Shown one piece after another: positions 45,413 to 59,000 of a stretch of 64,000 nt of DNA. The notes beneath the pieces were generated by a model. The model was not told the DNA's origin. It ran no database searches and worked only from the letters and a program-made list of their open reading frames with translations. Source of the DNA: Trematomus loennbergii (taxonomy: Eukaryota; Chordata; Actinopteri; Perciformes; Nototheniidae); assembly GCA_012861695.1 (NCBI GenBank), contig JAAOOA010000066.1:2678919-2742918 (forward strand), written 5' to 3'. The translations under genes were made by a program, and so were the position numbers. Positions within the stretch are counted from its first letter, which is position 1. Each line of letters opens with the position of its first letter.

Positions 45413-47077
45413 ATGCCTCCCCCCGGTGTGTGTCTGAACATTATGGAGGCCCGTCAAAGGCAGGACGGTTATGGTTGCTTTGCCAACCCTGAGAGGTTTT
45501 TAAACCAAGACTACCAGCAGCTGGAACAGTATTGCAACAATCGAGGAGTGCGGTACATCGACGACATGTTCCCCCCCGACAGGAAATCTATCGGCGAAGG
45601 GATACTGAAGCCTTCTGACCTGAAGCGAGTGGTGTGGCTGAGACCAGTGGTGAGTGTTTTGGAAGAGCTCAACAGAAGCTAAAGAGTATGCCAAGCCATT
45701 TGAGTATTTATTCCATATACTTGATATCAGACGGCAGTTTCCTTCACTACTTTTACTAGTGTGTACCAAATACTAACTACTTAACTAGTAGGAGTGTCTT
45801 TTGACTTTACTAGTTGACTAGTTATAAATACATTATTTAACATGGTAATAAGTTCATACAAAAGTGTTCTCTAGGTCTCTAGGCTTTTTCACCTCACCAG
45901 TTAACTAGTGAAGCTCAAAATGTTTATTATTGGAATTAGTAAAGACAAAATGTTCATCTTGTTGGAATGACTTTACAACTAAACTTGTGAGATTCCAAGC
46001 GTTATTATGGCAAGCTATTCCATATCCTTAATATCAGTCGGCCGTTTTCCGACACTATAGTTGAACCAAAATGTTCCTTAGTTTACTAGTAGAACTGTCT
46101 TTTAACTTTACTAGTTTACTTTTTTCCAAACTTGCTTCAACAAGTTTACAAGTTAAGGCAAAAATGTTCACATGGTAACTAGTAAAAGCCCATTTTACGT
46201 AGCGTGTGAGGCTCAAAATGTATACGAGTAAAATTAAAAATCGACAAGTCACACTACTTTGATTGTCTTTTAGAATAACTAGTTAACTCAGCGATTGTTG
46301 ATCTAATTAGTTAACTAGTACAGACTTTTGTAGGTCACTGGTTAAGTGGTGAGCTGAATCCCTGTTCAACTAGTTAACTTGTCAGGACCTTTACAGCCCA
46401 GTAGTTAACTAGTAAAACGTTCATGGTCTCTAATATGTCTGGAGGGCCACTAGTGAGTCATAAAGTTGACTAGTTTGAACTTTGGCACCATTAGTGCGGT
46501 GCCTGGTGTCACTAAGGCCTGTGTTGGAACACGTTTGATAAAAGTGTACTTTAAAAAAAGAGTGACAAGTCTTTGTTCAACTAGAAAGAAAGAATGCAAA
46601 CCAGTGGGACCAAATGTCTAATTACTGCTGACAAAGAGCCACCTAGTCGAGGAAACTGCCATCTGACATAAAGGATATGGAATACATTTTCACACGGCTT
46701 TCCATAGATGACTGCCTGTATGTTTGAGTCATATTTAAGTAAGTCATAAATAGTCTTTCATCAGCATAGAGCTAAACCATTTACTCTTCAACACTCCCCC
46801 TGTTTCAGAGAATTGCTCCTTATCCAGCCTTTGTACTTGACGGGGTCTGCAGGTTTGACTTTGGTCAAGGACTTGTTGGTCGGACATTTCTTCATTTATC
46901 ATTTTTCCAATAATATGCTTCTTGTCTCAACAACTCATTGGCTCATTTCTTTAAGCAGAAGACTGCTGGTTTCTGGCCTCAATTGGAGCACTGACATTCC
47001 AGAAAGACATCCTATGTAAAGTCGTCCCTCTTGAGCAAACTTTCAATGAGAAATACTGCGGGATGTTCCACTTCAGG
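45413..47077 (+). CDS. Calpain exons 1-3: N-terminus and PC1 protease start
   Basis: Exon 1 (residues 1-79) contains [13 protein letters not shown] and ends [19 protein letters not shown]. Exon 2 (70 bp) encodes the pre-catalytic stretch [18 protein letters not shown] with the oxyanion Gln. Exon 3 (119 bp) carries the active-site Cys in [14 protein letters not shown]. Intron 2 is only 80 bp. The codon split across exons 2 and 3 reads GAA (Glu103), where calpains normally have Gly (G-D/N-C-W). The acceptor is a tandem CAGAAG, so use of the second AG would drop this codon. Confidence 0.9.
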
Positions 47078-50000
47078 GTAAATATTCACAGCACAAATGG
47101 TTCTTATTTTTGGCACTATATTTTCATTGAACTCTGATTGTAATCAAACTTCATGTGCTGAATGTGGGATGTAAATTATATGGAAGCAAACAAGAGACAG
47201 AATGATTTTGATTTTATCAGACACCGAATTTATAGCATTGAAATGTTTACTTTGAAAATCATGTATCTGAATATTTTTGTTCCGAATTTATGTGAAATAA
47301 AAATCTGAAATATCTTGATACGCAATTTAAAAAGCTGAATTTCAATGTATTTGTTTCAGTGTTCACAAATTCAGATATAAAAATTCAAGTAAAATACATT
47401 TGAAAGTAAAAGTACTAGTGCTACACTATACAAATACTCTCTTACAAAAGCTCTGCATTTAAACATGTTAATGTTACTTTAGTAAAAGTATGCCAGTATA
47501 ATCAGGAAAGTGTTGTTAAAGTATTTCAAGTAGAAACAAGTTATACTATTATATTATATCATTTGTTTTTTTATTATTATTATTACCCATGCAAGAGTTG
47601 ACTTAACTGTTGTAGTTGGAGCTCATTTTGAACAATGACCTAACTAATGATTACTTTCATTATAGACGCTTTCACACAGTACTTTTCCCCGTACTTTTCC
47701 CGTTTAGTTCCGTTAGTGCCTGGAATTTTGCGTTCACACCAAAAAGAGAACTTAGTTCAGAGAACTTTTACCCCCATTTTTAGTGCCTGCTAGAGAGGTG
47801 GGACTATCCTGGGGAGAAAAAAGTACCAATTTATGATTGGCTGGGCGAATTGCAAACCACGCCCCGTAAAACTCGGAAAGGTTTTTTGAAGCAGCCATTG
47901 TATTTTCTGGCATTAGCATTATTAGCATTAGCATTAGCCCCACGCACCAACAGAGAGAGAATGACTTATGGCAACACAACAAAAAAATGGGAGCGGTGGA
48001 GTGATGAGGAGGTGTCGGCGTTCTGGCGATTTACTCGGAAGGCTTCAGTACTGGGACTCCCAGCAGCTTCTACTGAAGCCAGTCCCCAACTCCGAGGACT
48101 TCCGGCCGGGGACTTCGGGTGGCAGTATACGCCGTGAAGTTGTTTGCGGCCTGCCAGTAAACCAAAAGCAGCAGAAGAAGAAGAAGAAGTGACGGCTTCA
48201 TTTGCGTAATCTTCCCTCAGGGAACTTATTCCGGTGTGAACGCGATCGGCTCTTAGTTCCATGGGGTACTAAGTGCTGGGAACTAAGTGCTGGGAACTAA
48301 GTACGGCAAAGTACTTGGTGTGAAAGCGGCTAATGGTTTAATGTGCTGATTATTTTCTACATTAATAGATGAAGGTCTGGTTCGTTCAAACTCTCAAAAT
48401 AGTAGGAAATGCTGTCATAATTACCCAGAGTCCGAAGTGATACCTTTACAGTGTTAAAGCTGTCAGATAAATGTAGTGATGTAAAAACTAAAATATTCAA
48501 GATATTGAAGTGGGAAAGAGATAATGTTTTAAAAACATGTTACTAAAAAAGAATCTCTTGTTTTGGACTGACAATAATGACTCAAGATATTGTAGATAAA
48601 GAAATACACACAAATCCATCTGTGTGCATTTGTTGTGGATGGAACACAACAAATGGTGCTCTTACCTGTGATGCCTCCTCCTAACAGCATTATATCCAGA
48701 CTGTATCATTCAAACTATAAGTACCAGTTCAAGCTACTTCAGACAAACAATTCAAAAGACAAAATCAACAACATTTATTGAAAGACCAATCTTTATTTTA
48801 GGGTGCCTCTTCTTTTTTATTTTATTAAACCTTCAGATGTGAGATATTAGTAATACAGTAATAGTGTAGCTGCTCTCTGCAATAATCACGGCAGATTCTC
48901 GACGGATGCAGTTTCTTTATTGGTCTTTCAAGCATCGTGAAAACTAAAATATAAACACAGACATAGGTACTTACTGTAATTGTCATTACAAAACGTCAAT
49001 AAAGCATTTGGTTAAACCACAACTGTATTAATTCACAGATCAAATAACCACGTGTAAAAAAGTCTCTTTAACGTACCTCGCTCCGCTCACCGAGGGTGCA
49101 AAAATGTGCGACGTCAAGCATGGCAGTCCTTATATCTCTTATATCAATTGGCACTATGAACAGTTGAGCCAAAGAACAACACACACAGTTTCAATTAAAA
49201 CGTATATAAACCCGATATATCACAGAATGTTCGTGGCAATAGTATTCTATAACTCACATGTACGTTTGAGAGGTCCGTAGCACAGACTAGACCTTGTCGC
49301 TTGATACTTTGCGACACCGATTACGGCAACAGTTTAAACACGTGTTGTTATGATTCCGGGGTTCGCAGCGTCACGCCCATACCTACGCCAGCCCCTAACC
49401 ATGCATACTAAATAATCATAGCGGTCAGTTACAAATAGCATTAGCCGCTTTCACACCAAGTACTTTGCCGTACTTAGTTCCCAGCACTTAGTTCCCCCAT
49501 GGAACTAAAGAGCAGATCGCGTTCAGACCGGAATAAGTCCCTGAGGGAAGAATACGCAAATGAAGCCGCTGACGTCACTTCTTCTTCTTCTGCTTTGGGT
49601 TTACTGGCAGGCCGCAAACAACTCACGGCGTATACTGCCACCCGAAGTCCCCGGCTGGAAGTCCCCGGAGTTGGGGACTGGCTTCAGTAGAAGCTGCTGG
49701 GAGTCCCAGCAGCTTCTACTGAAGCCTTCCGAGTAAATCGTCAGAACGCCGGCACCTCCTCATCACTCTACCGCTCCCATGTTTTTTTTTGTGTTGCCAT
49801 AAGTTAGTCTCTCTCCGTTGGTGCACTGGGCTAATGCTAATGCTAAGAATGCTAATGCCAGCAAATACAATGGCGGCTTCACAAAACTTTTGAGAGTTTT
49901 ACGGCCGTGGTTTGCAATTCGCCCAGCCAATCAGAAATGGGAACTTCTTTCTCCCCAGGAAAGTACCTGCTCTCTAGCAGGGACTGAAAAGGGGGGAAAA

Positions 50001-53000
50001 GTTCTCATGAACTAATAGGGCTTTCACACCAACGTGAACTGAGCAACTCAACAGTACAACTCAACTATATTTGTTATTGTCCAAAGCATTTATTACAAAA
50101 AAATGTCCCCTCTCATATTCACAGTATGGATGATTAGAGGCTTTGGGGAGAAACGTGGGTTACGTATTGTAACCCTAGTTATATAAGCACAGGCGGAGCC
50201 CACTACTGGACTCTATGGGTACTACTCTCTATCATGCTGTGCGTGCTTTCACCTACTGAGTGAAGTAAACGTAGCCGGCCAATCGGGGCGAGCCTACCTG
50301 AATGCACCCGCAGGCCCACAGTATATAAGGCGGCTACGCCCTCCGACCGTCATCCTACACCCTCTTTAGCGAGCGGCATAGGAAAGACAGGGCCCCCAGG
50401 TAGAGGGCTCCGCCTGTGCTTATATAACTAGCGTTACAATACGTAATCCCCCGTTATCTCACACAGGCTCCGCCCTCTACTGGACTCTATGGGTACAGTG
50501 GGCGGAGCCCAGATGTATAAACGCCCTGTCGTCCAACAACATGTCATCGACCCATCACACCGTCCCTGACCGGCTTTTGGCTAACATCCACCGCATCCCC
50601 ACTTCCTCCCATCCGGTTGTAACCGTGGAGAAGTCGGGGCCGCAGCTTGGATAAGGCACACTCACGCACGCTTACCTCGTGTAGAGTGTGCATGGAAAAA
50701 ATAGTGCGGAGACTCCGTATGGAGCCTACCGCGCACCATGTTCCCCAGGTCCCTAAGGAGCATGGGAAAACATACGTGCACCACGTCCCCCACACTCACA
50801 CACGCTCCGTGTAGAGTGGGCATGGACAATAGTGAGGAGGACTCTCCCCGCCATACCCACCCGCAGGCTGGGTATGGGGCTGATTGCGCACCATGTCTCC
50901 CGAGTCCCTAAGGAGCACGGGAAAAAACACAAGTGCATTATGTCCAGGGGGTGGGGGGTCAGATACCTACTGACCCACAGCCCCTCTCACCAGTCATGCG
51001 TTGCCCCGGCAAGCACAGACGACGAGAAGGAGCCAGACATGTCCAAGAGATAACATTTTATGAAGGGGCCTGGCGTAGACCAAGACGCCGCCGTGCATAT
51101 ATCTTCTACACTCACGCTGCTGAATAAGGCTGTTGACACAGCCACAGCCCGTGTAGAATGTGCACGGACCCCAGTGGGGAGGGCTCTCCCTGGCCGTCCA
51201 TAGGCATGTATAATGCACTCGCAGAGCCATCCTGTTAGGCACTTCTTGGAGAGAGCTTTTCCAGCCACACCATCCCCAAAGCACACAAACAGCTGTTCAG
51301 TGTGTCTAATGGCAGCCGTGTGCTCCACATAACATGCTAGCGCACGCACTGGGCAGAGGAAGTGTAATTTAACCTCCCTGGCCCCAATATGGGGTGGAAG
51401 ATTAAAGCCGCCCAGCTGTATAGCCCTTGAGCTGAACGAACTCCTTAGGCTCTTAGGATCAAAAGACAGCTTGGGTGCACCGACAGAGCGGTCAGCTCAG
51501 TAGCAATGCTGTCTTCCATGACAGTGCTTTCAGGGAGGAGAGCTCCAGAGGCTCAAATGGTTCTGTGACCAGAGCCTCGAGCACCAACGGCAGGTCCCAT
51601 TGCGGGGAGGAGGCGTGCACCACTGGGCGCTGCCTCCTGACCCCCTGCAAAAACCGCGCCATAACCGCTGACTGAAGGCTGACCTGCCTCCAAATCCCTC
51701 ATGGCAGGATGAAATGGCTGCTGCATACACCTTAATTGTGGAATGAGCCAGCCCCCTGTCCACCAGTATCTGTAAGTAGGCAAGAATAGAGCCCAACGTA
51801 CATGACAGAGGCTCTAGACTCCTTCCTTCACACCATCGCCGGGCCACAGGGCACAGTGGCTTTTGCGCCGATTGGCGAACAGGTCCACCTCTGCCCTTCC
51901 GAACTGAGTCCAGACCTGAATCACCACCTCCGGGTGAAGCCTCCACTCGTCTGGCAGGGGTCCGCCTCTTGACATGAGGTCGGCCCCCCTGTTCTCCTGT
52001 CCCGGGATGTGCAGGGCCCTTAGAGACAACACAATCTGTGAAGCCCACAACCACAGGTTCTCTGCTGCGGTCAACAAGGCTATTGAGCGGACTCCGCCCT
52101 GCCTGTTGATGTACGCCACTGTGGTGCGGTTTTCGCTCCTCACTCGCACATGTTTGCCCTGTATTAAGGGTTTGAAGTGCTGTAGGACCAACATCACTGC
52201 TTGCAGCTCCAGGAGGTTGCTGTGACGAGCCTTTTGGTATACAGTATCATCCCACTTAATGTTTTACACTTCTCTATTACGTTTTAACTTGGATCGTTGA
52301 TTAGCATCATCGATTAGCATCGTTAGCACAGATATAGCTACCGATTGCTCAAATGCTAACCAAACTCTAAACATTCATTAACGTTAGCTTAATAAAAACA
52401 CCAGTAACATAAAGTAGGCGGGTTTGACTTACCGAAGAAACTGCATTCATGGAGGACGGTCTGTTTTAAACTGTTAAGCCCGAGAGACCCCGGTACCGGG
52501 GCACTGCCGCAACATCTTGCAGGAAACAGTGTCTGAGGGCATGTTCATTTAATAAACTATGAATGTTTTATATCCATGTAACGGGAAGAAACTCATGATC
52601 TTTTTTTTTTTTTTCAAAAGAAAACCCACAATGCTAACACTGAGCCTCTGAATTAGCAACGACCGAAAAATGCTAACAGATTACTGCACCGAAAATCACT
52701 CACAAAACCTTATTATTGATCTGTTCTCCACATCCATGACATCGATTCACATCGTGAGGTGACACAGAATTGATGGGTACCCTCATTATCACTGAATTAT
52801 ACGAATTTGCGACGTTATAAACAAAAACAGACATCAAAACAGGTGACGCTAGGTAGCTAAAAATGCTAACATTCTTACCTTGGCTCTGTAGTCTCTCCAA
52901 AGTCGTCTTCAATGGCATTAAAACGATAAAAACGCTGCTGAAGTTAATCCATAGGTTAATCCAATGTGTCTGTGTCCCTTTGAAATGATTTCTGATAATC

Positions 53001-56000
53001 CATGAGCAATACAACGGATAATCCATGCTTTTACGTTTCTAGATGTCAGAGCTAGACTGTAGCTTCACTCTAATGCAAAATTACATGCGCAAAGCCCCCA
53101 CGTTTTTGTTTCACAATGAGTGTGTTTATCTTTAAAATAAAAAACATCTATATTGATTCTGACTTTTCTACATCCAACTCACAGGTTTATCATTACTTTG
53201 AGAAAAAAGATTATTAATTTAACCCTTTTAGAAGGGAAGATATGGTCATTTGTTCTGGGAATGTCATTTTCGAGCCTGAGACCTGAAAAACAGGCTCAGG
53301 GCTTAACAGGTTAAGATAAGTCCGATATTTGCATGACGAGTACTCCACCAGGCAACAACACAGCAAAAACAGCCGGGTTCAAGTAGTGTTCGCCGAATGA
53401 GCTGAGCAGGCAGAGCCCCTGTAACATCACGGAGCTGCTAGCAGAGAGACAGAAAGCTAGGAGCAACAGTCCAGTTGTCATGAAGGGGGAATCTAACTAT
53501 ATACAGAATGTGTTTTGTTGGATCTAGGCTAGAAACATGTTTATTTCTTTTAAGTTGGAAATGTTTAACATAGGGTCTATGGGAATTGCTCCCATCTGCG
53601 TCCATCGCCTACAGTTTGCAGCATTTCTGCATGGGCTTCCCGGCACTGCCCCGGAGTTCGCCGCTTGGCTCTGATAGGCCAGAAGTCGGTTCAATTGCAT
53701 TCAGGATCGATTGCTCATCCTGTCCGGGTAGCCCGGATGTTGCGTCCTCTAAATGTTGGACGTCGAATTGGAAGCACCAAATTTGAATCACCGAATTGGA
53801 AGCTCCGAATTTGACAGAATTTCAAAAAGAATGTACTTGAAATTTTAGATCTGGATTTGATAATTCGAATTTGAGCAACCTGAATATATTTTGTTTGAAA
53901 TTTAAAAACTAGAATTTTTAGATCTGAATTTGTGAACTCAAAATTGCGTATCAAGATATTTCAGATTTTTATTTCACATAGGTAAATTCGGAATAAAAAA
54001 ATTCAGATACATGGTTGTCAAAGTAAAATATTTAAATGCAGGGTTTCCCACGCATAGACTTTACTTGGGCCCAGGTATATTAACGTCCGCCAAAGTATGT
54101 AGCGCAACCCATTTAGGTTTAATCTTTTTTTTTTCGTCCGCGAGCACGACGATTCTACCCCTCCTGTACCTGTTTGCTCTGCTATCGCGTGAAGGGTCTG
54201 CTTTATGCGCTCCGCAGTAACTCCGCTGCGAGGCTCCGGCGAACAGTTCATGAGCATGCTCCACTAGCCCCCCCCCCCGTTCTCGGCTACCACCACAAGT
54301 ATATTTCAGATCTGTGGGAAACACTGAAATGCTATAAATTTGGTGTCTGATCAAATTCAAATCATTCTGTCTCTTATTTACTTCCATACAATTCCACAGA
54401 AAATGTGAGCAATGAGTACAAAATAATATTTAATTTATTTTAATAATAATGCAATCTTTTTCTTTAAAAATTACTTGGTATTATATGGATCTTTCTTTCC
54501 GTCTTGGTTTAACCAATCAGTTTTGGAGATTTGGAAGATGGGTTGACGTCGTCATTGATGACAAGCTACCAACAATAGATGGCAGACTGATCTTTGTCCA
54601 CTCCAAAGACCAAAATGAGTTCTGGCCTGCTTTGATGGAGAAAGCCTATGCCAAGTATGACAATGACATTGTTTCTCAATAATTGTTCTATCTAAGCATG
54701 AATTGGAGTATCTGTAACAATATTTTTACATCGGTGTTTTAGAGTGTGTGGTTCCTATACTGACATGAATGCTGGAACTCCTGCCGAGGCCATGATGGAC
54801 TTCACTGGTGGTGTTCACATCTCGATCGCGCTGTCAAACCCCCCCACAAACCTGTGGGAGCTGATGTGCAGAGCTAGCCAAACCAAATCTCTAATGGGCT
54901 GTGGTACAGCTCAGAGGGTAAGGACACATTTACCACACAAAACCATCACTGGCTGGATACTTTTCAACTTCTCTTTTATCGTAAGATAAATTCAACAGAT
55001 TTCATTTTCAGTAACCAAGGAGAAAAACAAGGAGCCTGGAATAGAAAACGCTGCAAAAATAAGATCTAGCTGTTCATGTCAGTTTTTGCATTTTGAAAAG
55101 CTGATAAGCGTTTTTTTTTTAACATCATACCAATGTAAAGTCTATAGATGGAACAGGTTTGGCCTGCTACAAACACACTACTGAGCATGTGCAGTAGGTA
55201 ACAAACCTTAAGGAAAAATGAATGGCGGCCATCTTGAATTCCAGTATCAATGGTCAAGACTTGCCTCCTGTTTCTATCTTCTCTATAACTCTGTATTCCA
55301 ACATTTAAAAAATATTAATTTGACCTAACCACATTCTTTTTGATATTTTAGCAATTAGATAACTTTTATTTAAATTCAACTTTTCCAAGTTGGACAAGTT
55401 TTCACTTGTCTACAATCCGTTAACAACATCAATGATTAAAATGTTTGGCTTGTAGGAGACATCTGCCAATAACGTATTACCAAATGGATTGGTCCAAGGC
55501 CATGCCTATACTGTTACAGGTGTGAAACAGGTAAGGAAATAAACTTAAGACATTGCACAAGATAACATAAACAACAGCTATTAAATAGGTTTGTAAGCTT
55601 TTACTACCTTTGCATGAATCATTTGAAATAATTTATTGCATTTTGATGAGCATATGTTACATAATTGTGGTGCTGTCTGCCATGATTACTGTTCAGATGA
55701 TGAGCCGAGGGAAACAAATAAACCTGGTGCGTTTGTGGAATCCCTGGGGCACAGGAGAGTGGAACAGAGACTGGAGCGATCGGTGAGAACAACTTCAGAG
55801 AGACATGGCTCTTATTTGAAGACATATTGAGATTGTTTTCCATATGATAATATAAATAAAGATTGGCAGCAGCCATGGGTCTTTTGCTGTATTGGAATAT
55901 ACGCAATGCAATGGCCTTTATGGTACATTCCTAAAGGTAGTATTTAGAAGGATTAAAAAGGTCTTTCAAGAATGAAGCGTGAGAGCCAGGATCCTTTTTT

Positions 56001-59000
56001 TATTTTTATATAAAATCACTTATGTTACCTTTTCTGTAAATTCCCATAGGTAACCTATTAAGGACTTGAAACGGTCATTTGGTTATGGATATTATAAAGT
56101 AGTTCTGTCATTTAAAACCTAAGCTTTGTACTGTGCCACTGTATTTGCATATAAGCAGAACATGGGGAGAGGCCTAATGTTCTAATCTCCAGGACATATT
56201 ATGTTTCTGTAATAACATGCCCCTGAATGTCTAGAATCAACTGAAATAAAATATTGTCCCTCTTTAAGGTCTCCTCTGTGGCAAACCGTGAGTTCCAAAG
56301 ATCGGGAAATGTGCCTTTCAGTTGCTGATGATGGAGAGTTTTGGTAAGCCAATTAAATTAAATGTTGAAACCTTTTTATGCACCTGGATTTTAATATACA
56401 GTAGCAACTACTTCAAAACTCTTTGGAAAGAAAGATCATTAATCTGTACCTATTGAAAATATGTCAGGTTAGGGTTTCATAGTTCCAGCATCATATCCAG
56501 AGGGCAAATATATTACGTCAAATGAATCTCCACAGGATGAGCCTGGAAGACTTGTGTGAGTTCTACACAGATCTGGACATCTGCTCCCTGAGTCCAGACT
56601 ACCTTGATGGAAACTCGTCCTGTCACTGGAAGACCTACATGAATGATGGCCGATGGGTTGCAGGAACAACTGCTGGAGGATGCATGAATAATAGAGGTAC
56701 TTTAAGGATATCTGGACTTACAATTAATAAGGCTGGATAAAATGTGCCATATTATGTGATCGATTACTCTTTAAAGGACTAGGAAAACAAATTACACCTG
56801 TCGAATCACCAGATAACATAATTTGACAACAGAGGTCACACTCCTTTTTCCTGCTTAGTTTTTTTATGTCCCTTTTGTCTAGGAAGTGACTAAACAAGAC
56901 TAGGGTTAGTCTTAATCTTAGCCCCAACCCTAACCTTTATGTAAGAGCATTGGAGCATTCTGGGGCGGCAGTACCTGAATCAATAATGGCTTGGCTGGGA
57001 ACCAGAGGGTCGCCGGCAGTGGCGCTGCAAGACACTCTGGGTGCCCCAGGCAGAAGAGACATGCCCCCCAACACATCCAGCACAACCACCCCCCTGTGGT
57101 GCCTTTTGAGCAATGCAAAGCTTGACTTAGAATCTTGTAAAGCACAGAATAACCAAACAATTCACATTTCTTTGTTTCCACAAGCTATGAAAATGTAGAT
57201 TCAGTAATAGATAGTTGACCATTTAAACTTCAATTTGCCTTGTTACTCCATTTTTTTGTTCATCAGTAAACCCTAAAACGTTTTAATGTAATCTTGATAA
57301 TATATCAAATCACATATCAGACTATTTACAAAATTATACATGCAAATAAATCATACTCTTTGTCTTGCAGACAGTTACTGGACCAATCCACAGTATCGGG
57401 TCAAGATTGGCGGTCAAAGTCCGGAGAACAATGGAGAGAAAAATGTGCTGGTGTCTCTCATGCAAAAGCCTGACAAGAGAAACAGACACCTGGTTCAAAC
57501 CCTCCACATTGGTCTCTGTGTATTTGAGGTAAATACTGTTGTTCCTTTTGCTTTTGTTGTCAAAGTATAAGGACTATTATGGATATACAATCAGTAGATA
57601 TGGAAGGCAGTGAGGTTGTCAGATTAAGTGAAAACAACTATAACGTCTTGCTGAAGTCCATAGAGCGTCCATAGAGAGAATGAATGAGTAAAGGAATAAA
57701 TATCTTAATCAGGTTTAGAATACTTTCAACGTTTATCAATTGACAGAACATCTCAATGAAAGTCAAAGGAATCAGAGGGTCGCAGTAAATCAAATGTAAC
57801 AGTAAAAGTCCATACAACCCGTTTGTGGGTTACTCAAGAGTTGGTTAGTGAGGTAGATCTAAGACTTAGGCAGTGTCTGCTTTCTATGTGTGTGAAAGCA
57901 TATGCTTGTTAGAAAAATACATAATTTAATTGAACATTTGATGCTAATATATTAAATGAATTCCTTTTTGTCGCCAACATGAACTCTACTGATTTCCCTC
58001 AAGGTGAAAGACAAGGTAAGAAATGTTTCCCTTATTAAACCTCCATCCACATTTTGCAGCTCAGGTGACTGATTTAAGGAGTTAGGGTTAACCCTCTTTA
58101 TTTATGACTACAGTACAAGGCGCAGAAGGGGAAGTTCCCAGCCTCCTTCTTCAGTAGCCACGCACCAGTTGCCCAAAGTAAAACCTACATTAATGCACGT
58201 GAGGTGATGGAGTTCCTGATGCTGAGGCCTGGTGAGTACCTGATCGTACCGTCCTCCTTCAATGCCAATGAGAAGGCCTCCTTCATCCTGACCATCATGT
58301 CCAAGGCAGAGGCCATGGTCTAGTAAGTCCCTCTCTCTACTACCATTAACCAACTCGCTTTGTACATCAAACAATAAAACCTGCTAAATCTAAATCTTTC
58401 CTGACAGTGAGAACTCTGGTGACCCTCAAGATGAGCCAACTGAAAGGGTGTGTAAGATATAATGATATTCCATTGTTGTTTATTATTCAGATTCTATGTC
58501 CTTAACTATAACTTTTTATAAATGTCATTTGGGGTAAAATTAATCTCTTGCACTTTATCTTTATTTAAGTTCAACATCAAACAAGTCAAAAATGAACAGG
58601 ACGACGAGAATAAGATATCCTTTTTCCGCCAAAACTCCGACAAGGTAATATTTTCATTCTCACTGCCTAGCTAAATACCTAATTGAAAAATGGAATTGTC
58701 ATTGATTACTTCTTTGAATATCTAATAAATACACATAGTGAACATGTGATTACTGCAGTTCCCTTTTAGCATTTTTGTGTTTTTCAGCTCATTGTTTTGA
58801 TTAAACAGTCCACATAGGTCCATTCATCAGGTGGACAGGAACATGACTGAATTGCTTGTGTTTTTTGTGTCTGCTGGATGTAGGCTGACAGAGCAACATC
58901 AGCATTAGTGTTAAGCCTCCAAACATATCTTAATTGTTTCGAAGGGAGCTGCTGTAACGTCGATGCGCTAACCGTTCAATTCATCCGGCCTGGTGTTCCT

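Larger units (their letters stand above)
50157..52240 (-). mobile_element. DIRS1-like retrotransposon fragment
   Basis: Minus-strand order is RNase H then tyrosine recombinase, ending in a complex terminal repeat at 50157-50450. Reverse transcriptase is missing because the element is truncated at about 52240. RNase H followed by a tyrosine recombinase instead of an integrase is diagnostic of DIRS elements. Confidence 0.8.

Noticed and set aside
50544..51127. Several overlapping ORFs on both strands
   Set aside because: Shadows of the DIRS terminal region and the recombinase gene; no independent motif.
53715..53954. 79-codon minus-strand frame
   Set aside because: AT-rich GAATTTG repeats of the fold-back arm.
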